Program-made: the position numbers and the translations under genes
Part shown: positions 34,862 to 43,891 of the stretch, one piece after another
Layout of the letters: every line of letters begins with the position of its first letter
Position numbering within the stretch: position 1 is the stretch's first letter
Notes under the pieces: generated by a model
Seen by the model: the letters and a program-made list of their open reading frames with translations, nothing else
Database searches by the model: none
What the model was told of the DNA's origin: nothing
DNA from: CAWDMN01 sp963803155
GTDB taxonomy: Bacteria > Acidobacteriota > Terriglobia > Versatilivoradales > Versatilivoraceae
Assembly (NCBI GenBank): GCA_963803155.1
Contig: CAWDMN010000049.1
Coordinates: 91,496 to 155,495 of the forward strand
Length of the DNA: 64,000 nt
Reading direction: 5' to 3'

Positions 34862-35584
34862 ATGACTCGTTTCCGATGGATTCAATTTTTGCCGCTCTGG
34901 ATAGCAGCCGTTTCCATAGCCTTTTGCCAGGAGCCATCCCGGATTTCCAAAGCGGCGCCAGAGATGAAAATCACCCGCGATACAGATGTCGATATCGTCT
35001 TCCATTGCCTGGCTCATTTCCAACTGCCGGGAAATCCCGCGAATCTCTATTCTTCCCGCTATGTTCAACAAATTCAAAAAGCCAAACATGACCTGGAGAC
35101 CGGAAAAACCTTGCTGGATCAGGATGCTCAACGGCTTGGAGAAATTTACCGGAAATACCCCGCCCTGCAATTTTTAAATTTGGCCCTTTTCATGGCCGAT
35201 GATTTTGCCTCCTTTAAACAAGCCATGAGTTATGTGGATTTGAAGCCGGAAGACTTGGAGGATCCCCAGGAAACCTTGGCGCAGCGGCGCGAGCGGGATA
35301 AATCCAGGCCGATCCTGTTTGGCAATGCGCGACGCTTGATTCCAGTCTTTCAAAAACATTTTCCCGAAGCGGAAGAGAGAGAATTTTTGAAGCTCTTTTC
35401 GGCTGGCCTGGAGGATGAATACAACCGATTTTATCGGAGCTATCGTGAATCGCGGCAGGAGTTGGATGATGCCGCCATGGAAGTATTTTCCAATTACTGG
35501 AAAAATGAGGGGCTCCAACTTTTGTCTCCATGGGTCCATCAAGCCAAAATGGATCGGGTGACGATTTATCTTTGCCAGTTATGA
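34862..35584 (+). CDS. secreted protein of unknown function, N-terminal part of a split gene
   Basis: A 240-residue product with a signal peptide (MTRFRWIQFLPLWIAAVSIA, cleavage near FCQ) and a mainly helical mature part. No family recognised. Translation ends at TGA inside TTATGAAG at 35582-35584. The frame then continues as an open reading frame one base back, starting at an overlapping ATG (35581). The sequence before the stop (MDRVTIYLCQL) reads naturally into the next frame (LPVMKTVGRGVPV), which suggests that one longer protein of about 370 residues has been split by a missing base. Two overlapping genes is the alternative. Confidence 0.65.
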   Translation: MTRFRWIQFLPLWIAAVSIAFCQEPSRISKAAPEMKITRDTDVDIVFHCLAHFQLPGNPANLYSSRYVQQIQKAKHDLETGKTLLDQDAQRLGEIYRKYPALQFLNLALFMADDFASFKQAMSYVDLKPEDLEDPQETLAQRRERDKSRPILFGNARRLIPVFQKHFPEAEEREFLKLFSAGLEDEYNRFYRSYRESRQELDDAAMEVFSNYWKNEGLQLLSPWVHQAKMDRVTIYLCQL

Positions 35585-35976
35585 AGACGGTGGGGAGAGG
35601 GGTGCCCGTCACGCAGGAGGGGGAAGTTCAACTCAACATTGTCGCCCCTTTGCCGGAAAATTCGGAAGAGGCCCTTCAATCTGGCTTCATTATCCTGCAT
35701 GAAACCGTACGCCGCGTTACCGACGATTGGGTGGAAACGAGTCTTCCCAAGGATGACGCGGAAGCTTCCAAGATACGGGAGTTTGCCGCTTTTGCCGCCA
35801 GCCGGTTGCACATCCAAAAACGGTTTCCCACTCTATATGCAAAGTTCCTCAAATTTTTTCTGAATCTTCCCGCCGCCGATAAGCGCTCTATTCAACAAAT
35901 GGAAAATGATTTTCTGGAGGCGTATCCATTGCCTCCGCCGATTCAAAATTTAATTCTCGAAAAAATGAAAAATTGA
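35581..35976 (+). CDS. C-terminal part of the split secreted protein, or overlapping ORF
   Basis: A 131-residue frame beginning at ATG 35581 with ATGA overlap onto the preceding stop. There is no signal peptide of its own. It contains FIILHETVRRVTDDW, which resembles a zinc-peptidase helix (HExxH) with the second His changed to Arg, followed by helical segments to LILEKMKN. As the tail of the upstream secreted protein it would make a complete metallopeptidase-like fold; that is inference from the pattern. Confidence 0.55.
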   Translation: MKTVGRGVPVTQEGEVQLNIVAPLPENSEEALQSGFIILHETVRRVTDDWVETSLPKDDAEASKIREFAAFAASRLHIQKRFPTLYAKFLKFFLNLPAADKRSIQQMENDFLEAYPLPPPIQNLILEKMKN

Positions 35977-36112
35977 AGACGCGGCAAGCCTGATATTCCA
36001 ACATTCGCTCCGCCTTGCTCAAGAAAATCAAGCGATGTAGCGCGCGAAAGGCACAAGAGTGCACGACTTTCGCCCTAGTAAATAAATTACCGGTTCAAAA
36101 CTCTCCTCCACA

Positions 36113-36251
36113 GAAAATCAAAATTGGATAAAGGTGGAGCGGGCACTCTGTGCGCGCTGGCTGAGCAGACGAGGCTGGCAAAGCGACGCGCGAAGGATCG
36201 CGCGTCCCACCTTGTTTCTATCTTCTTGCTGTACCAGCCGCGCTGGCATGA
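36113..36251 (-). repeat. CATGCCAGC/ACAACAAGA dispersed repeat, copy 3 (inverted)
   Basis: Reverse-strand match of 23681-23820 (AAAGGTGGAGCGGGCACT, GACGCGCGAAGGATCGCGCG, GGCATGAG). Lies in the 650-bp gene-free gap 35977-36623. That gap also has TTGACA at 36563 and TATAAT at 36598, too far apart to be one standard promoter. Confidence 0.8.
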
Positions 36252-36623
36252 GTGGCTCCTCGGACGAGGTTGTTGAATCCGTTCTGGCGGAAGGGGTGGC
36301 CGAGACGAAGTCGAGGCCGGGGTGGTGCGAAGGTTGCCGATTCCCGCCAGTTAAAAACCTCTGACTACCCCTCCCAAGGGCTTTCCCCTCCTTGGCTAAA
36401 GGACCTTAGTTGTATCGGTAATTTATTTACGATACCTTGAATATTTCCCCCCCAAAAAAGATGAGTTGATCTCATGCAATCAATTCATCTCATTAATTTC
36501 TTATTCCCACACACCTCAATATTCCGTACGCAATCGAGCAAGAAATATTTTTCAAAAAAAATTTGACATCAACAGGTTGGTAATGCAAACTAGTTTATAT
36601 AATGAACCAAAAAAGGGGGCTCC

Positions 36624-37256
36624 ATGTCAACCCTGATTGAAAGTTATGCAAAACGGCCCTATCGTTATGCCAATATCGATGGGCTCAATGAAATGGGTGG
36701 CGGCATTTTTTTCCTGCTCTGGGCTCTCTTGTCGCATCTGGAGTCCACTGCATCGGCCGGGTCGATATGGAAATGGCCGTATATTCCGTCTATCTTATTA
36801 TTTCTGTTTATTTGGATATTGTTCTATTGGTGTGTTCCTGCCCTGAAACAACGGATCACTTTTCCACGCACTGGGTATGTGAGATACCCGGAAGTCGGAT
36901 CGAAACGGTGGGCATCCTCTTTGCTTTTTGGCATCGTAGGCATAGCCGTAGCAATTCCGATTTTTTTCCTTCTGCGCCACCGGCCTCACTTTCTGGTTTT
37001 CATGGGAGGAATAGAGTTTGCTTTTTTATACTTGATGCATTGTTATTTCAGCGGCGGTCTCCGCCACATTTGGCGAATGGTTGCATTTCTAGTCTTAATA
37101 CTCGGCTCGCTGCTCATCTCGTTGCTTCCGATTGGCTCTGAAGATGCGGGAGTAGTATTGCTGGAGCTCTTTGGTTGCACGACGCTAGTTTCTGGCATTT
37201 TCGCCCTTGGTTCCTACCTTCGGTCTGCTTCACCACCGCGGGAGGAGGTAGAATGA
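36624..37256 (+). CDS. six-helix integral membrane protein
   Basis: A 210-residue membrane protein with about six hydrophobic segments (for example ILLFLFIWILFYWCV, WASSLLFGIVGIAVAIPIFF and VAFLVLILGSLLISLL) and a short charged tail (SPPREEVE). Its stop overlaps the start of a winged-helix regulator gene (ATGA), a pairing I know from other bacteria in which a small HTH_34-type regulator is coupled to a membrane protein. Function unknown; it may be the regulator's target or sensor partner. Confidence 0.82.
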   Translation: MSTLIESYAKRPYRYANIDGLNEMGGGIFFLLWALLSHLESTASAGSIWKWPYIPSILLFLFIWILFYWCVPALKQRITFPRTGYVRYPEVGSKRWASSLLFGIVGIAVAIPIFFLLRHRPHFLVFMGGIEFAFLYLMHCYFSGGLRHIWRMVAFLVLILGSLLISLLPIGSEDAGVVLLELFGCTTLVSGIFALGSYLRSASPPREEVE

Positions 37257-37549
37257 ACGAAAAATTCCGCGGCATTTCTGAAATCGACCGCGTTATCCAT
37301 GAGCCCGGGCGTCTGATGATAATGGCATTGTTGTCTTCAGTTGAGCAAACCGACTTCCTATATTTGCTCCATGAAACTGGACTGAACAAAGGGACCCTCT
37401 CCAGTCATTTGGCACGTTTGGAAGAAAGCGGATATATCCTGATCACCAAAACTTATCGTGGGAAAGTGCCACGGACCTTGCTCCAGCTTACTCCTGTAGG
37501 AAGAAATGCGTTCGAGCGATACCGCAAGAATTTCAAAAAAATGCTTTGA
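37253..37549 (+). CDS. winged-helix transcriptional regulator
   Basis: A 98-residue regulator of the MarR/ArsR-like winged-helix type (HTH_34 style). The start at 37253 overlaps the upstream stop and has GGAGG nearby. Features: RVIHEPGRLMIMALL at the N terminus, the helix-turn-helix TGLNKGTLSSHLARLEESGY, the wing ILITKTYRGKVPRTLLQLTP, and a C-terminal dimerisation helix. No ligand-binding domain is present. It probably represses its own operon with the membrane protein gene. Confidence 0.88.
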   Translation: MNEKFRGISEIDRVIHEPGRLMIMALLSSVEQTDFLYLLHETGLNKGTLSSHLARLEESGYILITKTYRGKVPRTLLQLTPVGRNAFERYRKNFKKML

Positions 37550-37632
37550 CCAGGGAGACCTTGCCAAGCGAGATCAGGGGAAAAAATGTCATTTGAGGGA
37601 AAAGGCATGGCTTGTCTCCTTCCCTCCAGCCA

Positions 37633-40143
37633 ATGACATTTGATAAGATCGAATTCCATTCCTTCCTCTGGAGGTCCTCCTTGCGCCTGCTTAGATATTT
37701 ATTTTTCTTAATTCTTTTCTCCCTTTATTTGAGTTCTTCCATAACAATGTCCTCTCCCCGGCCCGTTGCCGCGGAACTCTTAACCCGCCAATGGCCGGCC
37801 TCCTGGATTGCGGCTATTGAAGGGCCGGAACGGGATGCCGGGGTCTTTCATTTTCGGAGGATTTTAGAATTATCTGCGATCCCTTCCCACTTTGTCGTCC
37901 ACGTTTCGGCGGACAACCGCTATCTTTTGCACATCAATGGAACTCGAGTCGGAGCCGGACCTGCCCGAAGCGATCTGCTCCACTGGAATTTTGAGACCTA
38001 TGATTTGTCTCCTTTTTTGAAGACGGGGAAGAATATTTTAGCGGCGACAGTTTGGAACTTTGGCTCCCTATCGCCGATGGCGCAGATGAGCCGCCAGACC
38101 GGCTTTATCCTTCAGGGAAATGATGGGATTTCCGCGGTCGCCAACACGGGCGCCTCCTGGGATGCCGCTCTCGAGCCGGGCCATGTCCCTAATCCGGCCA
38201 GCCTGAAGCCATTGAGGGATCGCCATTTTTATTATGCGGCTTCTCCCGGGGAGATACGTGACGGCAAGCTATATGACTGGGATTGGGATTCACTGGAATC
38301 CCAATCCCCGCGTTGGAAGCCGGCCCGCTCTATCTTGCAGGGGCATCCTCGGAGCATAAGCGAAGGCCCGTCCTGGATGCTTTCCCCTGAAGGTTGGCTG
38401 CTGGTGCCTAGTCCGCTTCCTCCCATGGAATTTCGATCTATTTCCGCGGGGAAAGTCATTCGAAGTATGGGAACGAAAATTACCGGAGCTTTCCCTGAAA
38501 GTGGCGTAGCTGAAGTTGCTCCCCACACGCAGGCAAAAATTCTTTTGGACCTGGGGGAAATGACTAACGCTTATCCGCAACTGACCATGTCAGGGGGAGC
38601 GGGAACTCGTCTGCGCCTCACTTATGCGGAAGCTCTTTATGACTCCAAGATGGAGAAGGGTAACCGGAATCAAACGGACGGGAAAGAAATTTTGGGGATG
38701 TACGACGAAGTGGTTGCGGAGGGTGGATCAGGACGCTCTTTTATGCCGCTCTGGTTCCGTAGCTGGCGCTTTCTGGAAATTGCCGTGGAGACTGCGGATC
38801 AACCCATCACTTTGAACCGGTTGTCCGCCTTTTTCACGGGTTTCCCCCTGCAGCTCAAGGCTGGATTTACTTGCGATGATTCACGGCTTCAAAAGATCTG
38901 GGAAGTGGGCTGGCGGACTGCACAACTGGCGGCTCATGAGACATACATAGATGCTCCCTATTGGGAACAGCTTCAATATGTGGGAGACACGCGGATTGAT
39001 GCTCTGATTTCCTACGCTCTTGCCGGTGATGACCATTTGGCAAAACGGGCCATAGAGCTTTTCGATTGGTCGCGCCGTTCCGAGGGAATCACCCAAAGCC
39101 GTTACCCCACCGCTGAACTCCAATACATTCCCCCTTATGCTCTTTTCTGGGTCAACATGCTGCATGATTTCTGGATGTATCGGAATGATCCGGAATTCAT
39201 CCGGGAGCATCTCCCGGGAACCCGTGTTGTTCTTGATTGGTTCCTCGCGCGGCAGCGTCCGGATGGTTTGCTCGGATTCCTCCCCTATTGGGTGCATGGC
39301 GACACCGGAACTGCGCTCGACACTTCGATCCAGGACGAGAAAGGCAGGTCCGGGCTGGTCACCACTCAATTCCTGGGAACATTGCGAGATGCGGCAGCGC
39401 TGGAGGAGGCTTTGGGCGACAAAAGCCGGGCGTCTTTGTATCGAAGGCAAGCTGACCTCGCGGCCCGCGCCGTGGCAACCTTGTGGGATCCCAGCCACGG
39501 TTTGATGGCGGATACTCCGGAACGGAAGAGTTGGGGCCACCCGGTGAACATTGTTTCCCTCTATCGTGGCGTGGTGCCGCCTCAAGCCCGCGAGAAGGTG
39601 ATCGAAAACGTGATTGAAATTTCCCGCCACCCCGCCGGTCGTTCCGCTTCAGGAGGAGAGGGAGGCGCCTGGCCCCTGGCTGAAATTCCCTCTGCCACCT
39701 TCTACTTCCGCTTTTATTTGAGCCGGGCTTTGGAATCGGTGGGACGGGGAGATGTGTATCTTGATTTGCTGGACCCATGGAAACAAGCTCTGGACATGGG
39801 ATTGACTACCTGGCCGGAACATCCGGAACCCAGCCGTTCCGATTGCCATGCCTGGAGCGCTCATCCCAATTTCGATTTCCTGCGCCTGGTGGCTGGAATC
39901 AAGCCCGCCAGCCCCGGCTTCCAATCCGTCCGAATCGAACCCTATCTAGGGCACTTGAAAAAAGTCTCGGCCTTCATGCCCGTGCCTCAAGGGGAGATCA
40001 AAGTGTCTTATCGGCTCGATGCGGATAGATTACACGCAGAGATCGATTTGCCTGATACCATGCAAGGTGAATTTATCTGGAGAGGCAACCGGTTGGCGCT
40101 GAAACCGGGCCGGCAGCAGTTCAGTTTGAAAGCGCAAAATTAG
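37633..40143 (+). CDS. exported GH78-like alpha-L-rhamnosidase
   Basis: A glycosidase of about 836 residues from the ATG at 37633; a TTG seven codons upstream is possible. A signal or anchor lies at about 20-38. N-terminal beta-sandwich domains follow (FVVHVSADNRYLLHINGTRV, then a domain ending in a concanavalin-like fold, SAGKVIRSMG to RLTYAEALYD). The (alpha/alpha)6 catalytic barrel spans about 400-740, with APYWEQLQYVGDTRIDALIS matching the GH78 catalytic segment and FWVNMLHDFWMYRNDPEFI typical. A C-terminal beta domain follows (GFQSVRIEPYLGHLKKVSAF). It would remove terminal rhamnose from plant or microbial polysaccharide; related specificities cannot be excluded. Confidence 0.88.
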   Translation: MTFDKIEFHSFLWRSSLRLLRYLFFLILFSLYLSSSITMSSPRPVAAELLTRQWPASWIAAIEGPERDAGVFHFRRILELSAIPSHFVVHVSADNRYLLHINGTRVGAGPARSDLLHWNFETYDLSPFLKTGKNILAATVWNFGSLSPMAQMSRQTGFILQGNDGISAVANTGASWDAALEPGHVPNPASLKPLRDRHFYYAASPGEIRDGKLYDWDWDSLESQSPRWKPARSILQGHPRSISEGPSWMLSPEGWLLVPSPLPPMEFRSISAGKVIRSMGTKITGAFPESGVAEVAPHTQAKILLDLGEMTNAYPQLTMSGGAGTRLRLTYAEALYDSKMEKGNRNQTDGKEILGMYDEVVAEGGSGRSFMPLWFRSWRFLEIAVETADQPITLNRLSAFFTGFPLQLKAGFTCDDSRLQKIWEVGWRTAQLAAHETYIDAPYWEQLQYVGDTRIDALISYALAGDDHLAKRAIELFDWSRRSEGITQSRYPTAELQYIPPYALFWVNMLHDFWMYRNDPEFIREHLPGTRVVLDWFLARQRPDGLLGFLPYWVHGDTGTALDTSIQDEKGRSGLVTTQFLGTLRDAAALEEALGDKSRASLYRRQADLAARAVATLWDPSHGLMADTPERKSWGHPVNIVSLYRGVVPPQAREKVIENVIEISRHPAGRSASGGEGGAWPLAEIPSATFYFRFYLSRALESVGRGDVYLDLLDPWKQALDMGLTTWPEHPEPSRSDCHAWSAHPNFDFLRLVAGIKPASPGFQSVRIEPYLGHLKKVSAFMPVPQGEIKVSYRLDADRLHAEIDLPDTMQGEFIWRGNRLALKPGRQQFSLKAQN

Positions 40144-40283
40144 GAAGAATTGCGGTATTCTGCCTCTCTTTGTTGTCGCGGAATACTATGAACCATCACC
40201 GAGCGAGGCAAAGTGGAAAGATCGCCTACCCATTGTAAATGAAATGCCGGCTCGAAATTCCTCGGAGGAGGGGGGGCGAGCTG

Positions 40284-40409
40284 CACATGCCAGCGCGGCT
40301 GTCACAACAAGACGATGAAAACGGGATGATGGAGGCGGCCTGCCCTCAGGCCGTCTCAGCAGGCTTGGCAAACTCAGACGGGGTGGGGGCACTCCGCCTC
40401 CATCCACGC
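40284..40409 (+). repeat. CATGCCAGC/ACAACAAGA dispersed repeat, copy 4
   Basis: Close relative of 27431-27549 and, like it, placed just upstream of a Tat-exported sugar isomerase gene. Contains CACATGCCAGCGCGGCTG, ACAACAAGACGATGAAAAC and the inverted pair GATGGAGGCGG/CCGCCTCCATC. Confidence 0.85.
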
Positions 40410-40490
40410 TATTTTCTAAGGAGTCCTATTGCAGCATAATTTTATCGGAAAGCTAAACCAGTGCAAATTACGTTATGAGAGGAAAAAATT

Positions 40491-41435
40491 ATGACGGCAG
40501 ATCGCAGATCGTTTTTAAGGACCATGGCTGTTTCATCGGCTGCCTTGTGGTGGAAATCTTCGAGCTTGAACCTTGCGGAGGAGGCAAAAATGAAGCCATT
40601 GCATCTGGCCACGAATCAGTATCCGTGGGGTGTTTTTTATGAGCGGGAGAAGCGCGATTTTTTCAAGAACTTGGATGTGGCCCTCGGAGAAGTGGCTGAC
40701 AGCGGATTTCAGGGCTATGAACCGTTGGCGGAAAATCCCGCCGCCGTGGATCGGCTGGCGCAATTGCTCCACAAGCATAAACTGGAAATGCGGTCGCTTT
40801 ACGTCAATAGCACCCTGCATGAGGAGAAAGTGGCTCAACAGAGTGTCGAAAGCGCGCTAAAAATTGCCGAAGCCGCCAAACAGAAATTGGGAACGAAGAT
40901 TATCGTCACCAACCCGAATCCCATTCGTTGGGGCGGGCAGGAGAATAAAACGGATTCCCAATTGTTGCTGCAAGCCAGAATGCTTGACACCTTGGGAGAA
41001 AAGCTGGCCGGGATGGATCTCAGGCTGGCCTACCATAATCACGATCCCGAACTTAGAATGGCGGCTCGTGAGCTTCATCACATGATGGTGGGGACCAATC
41101 CGCGGCATGTTTATTTCTGTCTGGATTCCCATTGGGTTTATCGTGGGGCCGGCAATTCCAACGTTGCCCTGATGGATATTGTGAAACTCTATGGTTCCAG
41201 AGTCATTGAATGGCATTTGCGGCAATCGCAAAACGGCATCTGGACGGAGGCTTTCGGGGAAGGAGATATCGACTATCCCGCGGTTATGGCTGAATTGCAA
41301 AAAGCTGGAGCCCGGCCGCACTTGGTCATGGAGCAGGCCATTGAAAAGGGAAGTCCCAACACATTAAATGCCCTGGAAGCGCATAAGATCAGTGTGGCAT
41401 ATGCGCGGAAGATCTTTGCCGGTTGGGCGGATTAG
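40491..41435 (+). CDS. Tat-exported sugar phosphate isomerase/epimerase family protein
   Basis: A 314-residue xylose-isomerase-like TIM barrel with a twin-arginine signal (DRRSFLRTMAVSSAALWW) at residues 4-21. Barrel features are YPWGVFYEREKRDFFKNLD, DSGFQGYEPLAENP, LAYHNHDPEL (metal region), VYFCLDSHWVYRGAG and VIEWHLRQSQNGIWTEAFGE. It is only distantly similar to the isomerase at 27567 but is exported the same way. It follows the rhamnosidase gene in the same direction, so it may act on a released or oxidised sugar (inference). Confidence 0.87.
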   Translation: MTADRRSFLRTMAVSSAALWWKSSSLNLAEEAKMKPLHLATNQYPWGVFYEREKRDFFKNLDVALGEVADSGFQGYEPLAENPAAVDRLAQLLHKHKLEMRSLYVNSTLHEEKVAQQSVESALKIAEAAKQKLGTKIIVTNPNPIRWGGQENKTDSQLLLQARMLDTLGEKLAGMDLRLAYHNHDPELRMAARELHHMMVGTNPRHVYFCLDSHWVYRGAGNSNVALMDIVKLYGSRVIEWHLRQSQNGIWTEAFGEGDIDYPAVMAELQKAGARPHLVMEQAIEKGSPNTLNALEAHKISVAYARKIFAGWAD

Positions 41436-41438
41436 TTC

Positions 41439-41560
41439 AAACGGCAGACGGCAGACGGGAAACGGCAGACGGGAAACGGCAGACGGCAGACGGCAGACGG
41501 GCAACGGGAGACGGGAGACCGGAGACAGGAGACGGCAAACGGCAGACGGCAGACGGCAGA
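41439..41560 (+). repeat. heptamer tandem array, forward
   Basis: About 17 units of a 7-bp repeat with consensus ACGGCAG, many varied to ACGGGAA or ACGGGAG. It begins four bases after the isomerase stop codon. The reverse-oriented array at 41651-41741 can pair with it. Confidence 0.92.
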
Positions 41561-41650
41561 GAGTGAACAGTCGAGCGCGGCCAGATGAATCCAGGTAAGA
41601 AGGAATCCCGCTATTCAATGAACAATACTTCCTGTCCGCTTTCTCGCCCT

Positions 41651-41741
41651 GCCGCTGACTGTCTGCCGTCTGCCGTCTGCCGTTTGCCGTTTCCCGTCTG
41701 CCATCTGCCATCTGCCGTTTGGCGTCTCCCGACTCCCATCT
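41651..41741 (-). repeat. heptamer tandem array, reverse
   Basis: About 13 units of CTGCCGT and variants (CTGCCAT, TTTCCCGT), the reverse complement of the array at 41439-41560, with about 90 bp between. Ends 20 bp before the 3' end of purA. Confidence 0.92.
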
Positions 41742-41761
41742 GAGTTTTTGCCGGCCTTGAT

Positions 41762-43069
41762 TCAGTTGGGCATTGTGCGGGCCAGCCAGGAATCTTTAAC
41801 CAAAATTGTGTCATCGCGGTCGGGGCCGGTGGAGATCAAGGCAAATTCAGTTTCCACCAAATCAGCCAGGATTTTCAAATAGTCCTTCGCCTTCTGAGGA
41901 AGATCCTCAAAGATGCGCAAACCCGCTGTTTGACAATTCCAGCCCGGCAGTGTTCGATAGACCGGCTCCACTTTTTCTAAAACTCGTATATCCGCGGGGA
42001 ATTCCGCCAAAAGCGAGCCCTTGTATTTATAGCCGGTGCAAACCTGCAATTCCGCGAATTCATCCAGCACATCCAGCTTGGTGAGGGCAATTCCCTGGAA
42101 ATGGTTGAGCATGGTGGAATAGCGGGTAGCCGGACCGTCGAACCAACCACAACGGCGAGGACGCCCGGTGGATGCGCCAAACTCGGCCCCGCGTTGGCGA
42201 ATCAGTTCTCCGGCTTCGCCGAAAATTTCCGTGGGGAATGGACCTCCGCCGACTCGCGTGGTATAAGCCTTGGCAATTCCAATCGTGCCGTCAATCAAAG
42301 TGGGAGATACCCCGGATCCCGTGCAAGCCCCTCCGGCCGTGGCATTCGATGAGGTGACAAACGGGTAGGTTCCATGATCCACGTCCAGGAGCGTCCCCTG
42401 CGCCCCTTCAAAAAGCAGGCACTTGCCCTCCCGAATTTGACGATTCAAGAGCAGCGCTGTGTCGGTGGAAAATTCCCGCAACTGTTCCGCATACCCGCTA
42501 TATTCCCGCAAGATGGCCTCTGCATCGAGTCCGGGCCGATTAAATAAACCCCGCAGCAGGCTGTTCTTTTCCCGCACGGCTCCCCTGACAACTTCACGCA
42601 AAGAGTCCGGATCCAAAAGTTCCGCCAGCCGGATGCCGCGCCGGCCGGTCTTGTCCTCATAGGCAGGACCAATCCCGCGCGAAGTGGTGCCGATTTTCCG
42701 GTCCCCCAGCGCTTCTTCGCTGGCGTTTTCCACGGCGCGGTGATAGGGGAAGATAATGTGAGTCCGGTTGCTGATGTAAAGATTCCCTCGAACCTGCAGG
42801 CCGGCCGATTCCAGCACCTGGATCTCTTCGATGAGCGCCTTGGGATCGAGTACGACTCCATGGCCAATGACACAGACTTTGCCGGGATGCAAAATACCGG
42901 AGGGAATCAGGTGAAGCACAAATTTTTTCCCCTTCACGATCACCGTGTGGCCGGCATTGTGCCCTCCCTGGTATCGGACTACGACATCGAATTTCTCCGT
43001 CAGCAGGTCGACAATTTTCCCTTTTCCTTCATCGCCCCATTGGGCGCCGATAATGACAAGATTGGGCAT
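41762..43069 (-). CDS. purA: adenylosuccinate synthase
   Basis: A 435-residue enzyme that joins IMP and aspartate with GTP in AMP synthesis. I start at MPNLVIIGAQWGDEGKGKIV, the normal N terminus; the frame is open 17 codons further without a ribosome site. Catalytic and binding blocks are complete: GDEGKGK, GGHNAGHTV, KIGTTSRGIGPAYEDK, FEGAQGTLLDVDHGTYPFVT and TRVGGGPFPTE. Located alone; the 374-bp upstream gap (43070-43443) holds no other gene. Confidence 0.97.
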   Translation of the reverse strand: MPNLVIIGAQWGDEGKGKIVDLLTEKFDVVVRYQGGHNAGHTVIVKGKKFVLHLIPSGILHPGKVCVIGHGVVLDPKALIEEIQVLESAGLQVRGNLYISNRTHIIFPYHRAVENASEEALGDRKIGTTSRGIGPAYEDKTGRRGIRLAELLDPDSLREVVRGAVREKNSLLRGLFNRPGLDAEAILREYSGYAEQLREFSTDTALLLNRQIREGKCLLFEGAQGTLLDVDHGTYPFVTSSNATAGGACTGSGVSPTLIDGTIGIAKAYTTRVGGGPFPTEIFGEAGELIRQRGAEFGASTGRPRRCGWFDGPATRYSTMLNHFQGIALTKLDVLDEFAELQVCTGYKYKGSLLAEFPADIRVLEKVEPVYRTLPGWNCQTAGLRIFEDLPQKAKDYLKILADLVETEFALISTGPDRDDTILVKDSWLARTMPN

Positions 43070-43443
43070 GGTTCTTCTCTTATCTTTCCTTATCATGTTT
43101 GGATGGCAACCGCTCAACACCGTTCCTTATGACAGTCACGCTGAATCCTTATTGAAGTTTGGCTCCTGGCAACGGAAAAAAACGGTATCCGCTTCAGGAG
43201 GTCTCAGCAAGGATTCCAATCACTTGGGGCAATGAGCAGTCACCTTGGCTAAATGTCAAAGGCAGAAATGAAGACTTTCAGCAGGGCAGTCAGAATTCAC
43301 AATCAGAGTGAAAAAATGAGGAGCGGGAACAGATCGTCTCAGTCTCATCAGCCCGATTCAAATTGCTCATTCTCAAATGCGCCAATTCACAAACCGCCAA
43401 CCACCCATTATACTCCCCTGACCACTATCCACTATCCACTGCT

Positions 43444-43776
43444 TTATAAATGCTTGTCCAGCAAACGCACGATCGCATCTTTGACATTGGGAGGCACACC
43501 CACCAACTGTTCTTGCACCATCCCGTCTTTAAAGAGCAGAAGCGTTGGGATTCCTTTGATGTTATAACGAGAAGGAATGCCCATATTTAGATCAATGTTC
43601 ATCTTTCCAATTTTGACCTTTCCCTGATAATCCAAGGCCACGGCTTCAATGGTAGGGGCCAAAGCTTTGCAGGGGCCGCACCATTCGGCCCAGAAATCGA
43701 CAAGGACCGGAATGTTGGATTGCAAGACTTCCGTGTTGAAATTTGCGTCGGTGATTTCAATTGTGTTTACGCCCAT
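43444..43776 (-). CDS. trxA: thioredoxin
   Basis: A 110-residue classic thioredoxin. Active site WCGPC (Cys33, Cys36) in LVDFWAEWCGPCKALAP, buried Asp27, cis-Pro in IKGIPTLLLFKDG, and a C-terminal helix (VKDAIVRLLDKHL). It keeps cytoplasmic proteins reduced. Its stop codon lies 374 bp upstream of the purA start on the same strand, so the two are probably separate units. Confidence 0.96.
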   Translation of the reverse strand: MGVNTIEITDANFNTEVLQSNIPVLVDFWAEWCGPCKALAPTIEAVALDYQGKVKIGKMNIDLNMGIPSRYNIKGIPTLLLFKDGMVQEQLVGVPPNVKDAIVRLLDKHL

Positions 43777-43891
43777 GGCTCCATCCTGAAAAGAGATTTC
43801 AAATTTCAGATTTCCAAAACGCGAGCATGATCATCCGCTGGCCGGGATGAAATCACACTCTTATTTCGTCATCTTCAAATGCCGCAATATC

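Noticed and set aside
36563..36603. TTGACA and TATAAT upstream of the six-helix membrane protein as a sigma-70 promoter
   Set aside because: The spacer is about 29 bp, too long for a standard promoter; TTGGTA at 36577 with 15 bp to TATAAT is possible but weak.
41439..41741. Possible CRISPR array
   Set aside because: Units are contiguous heptamers without unique spacers, and no cas gene is near.
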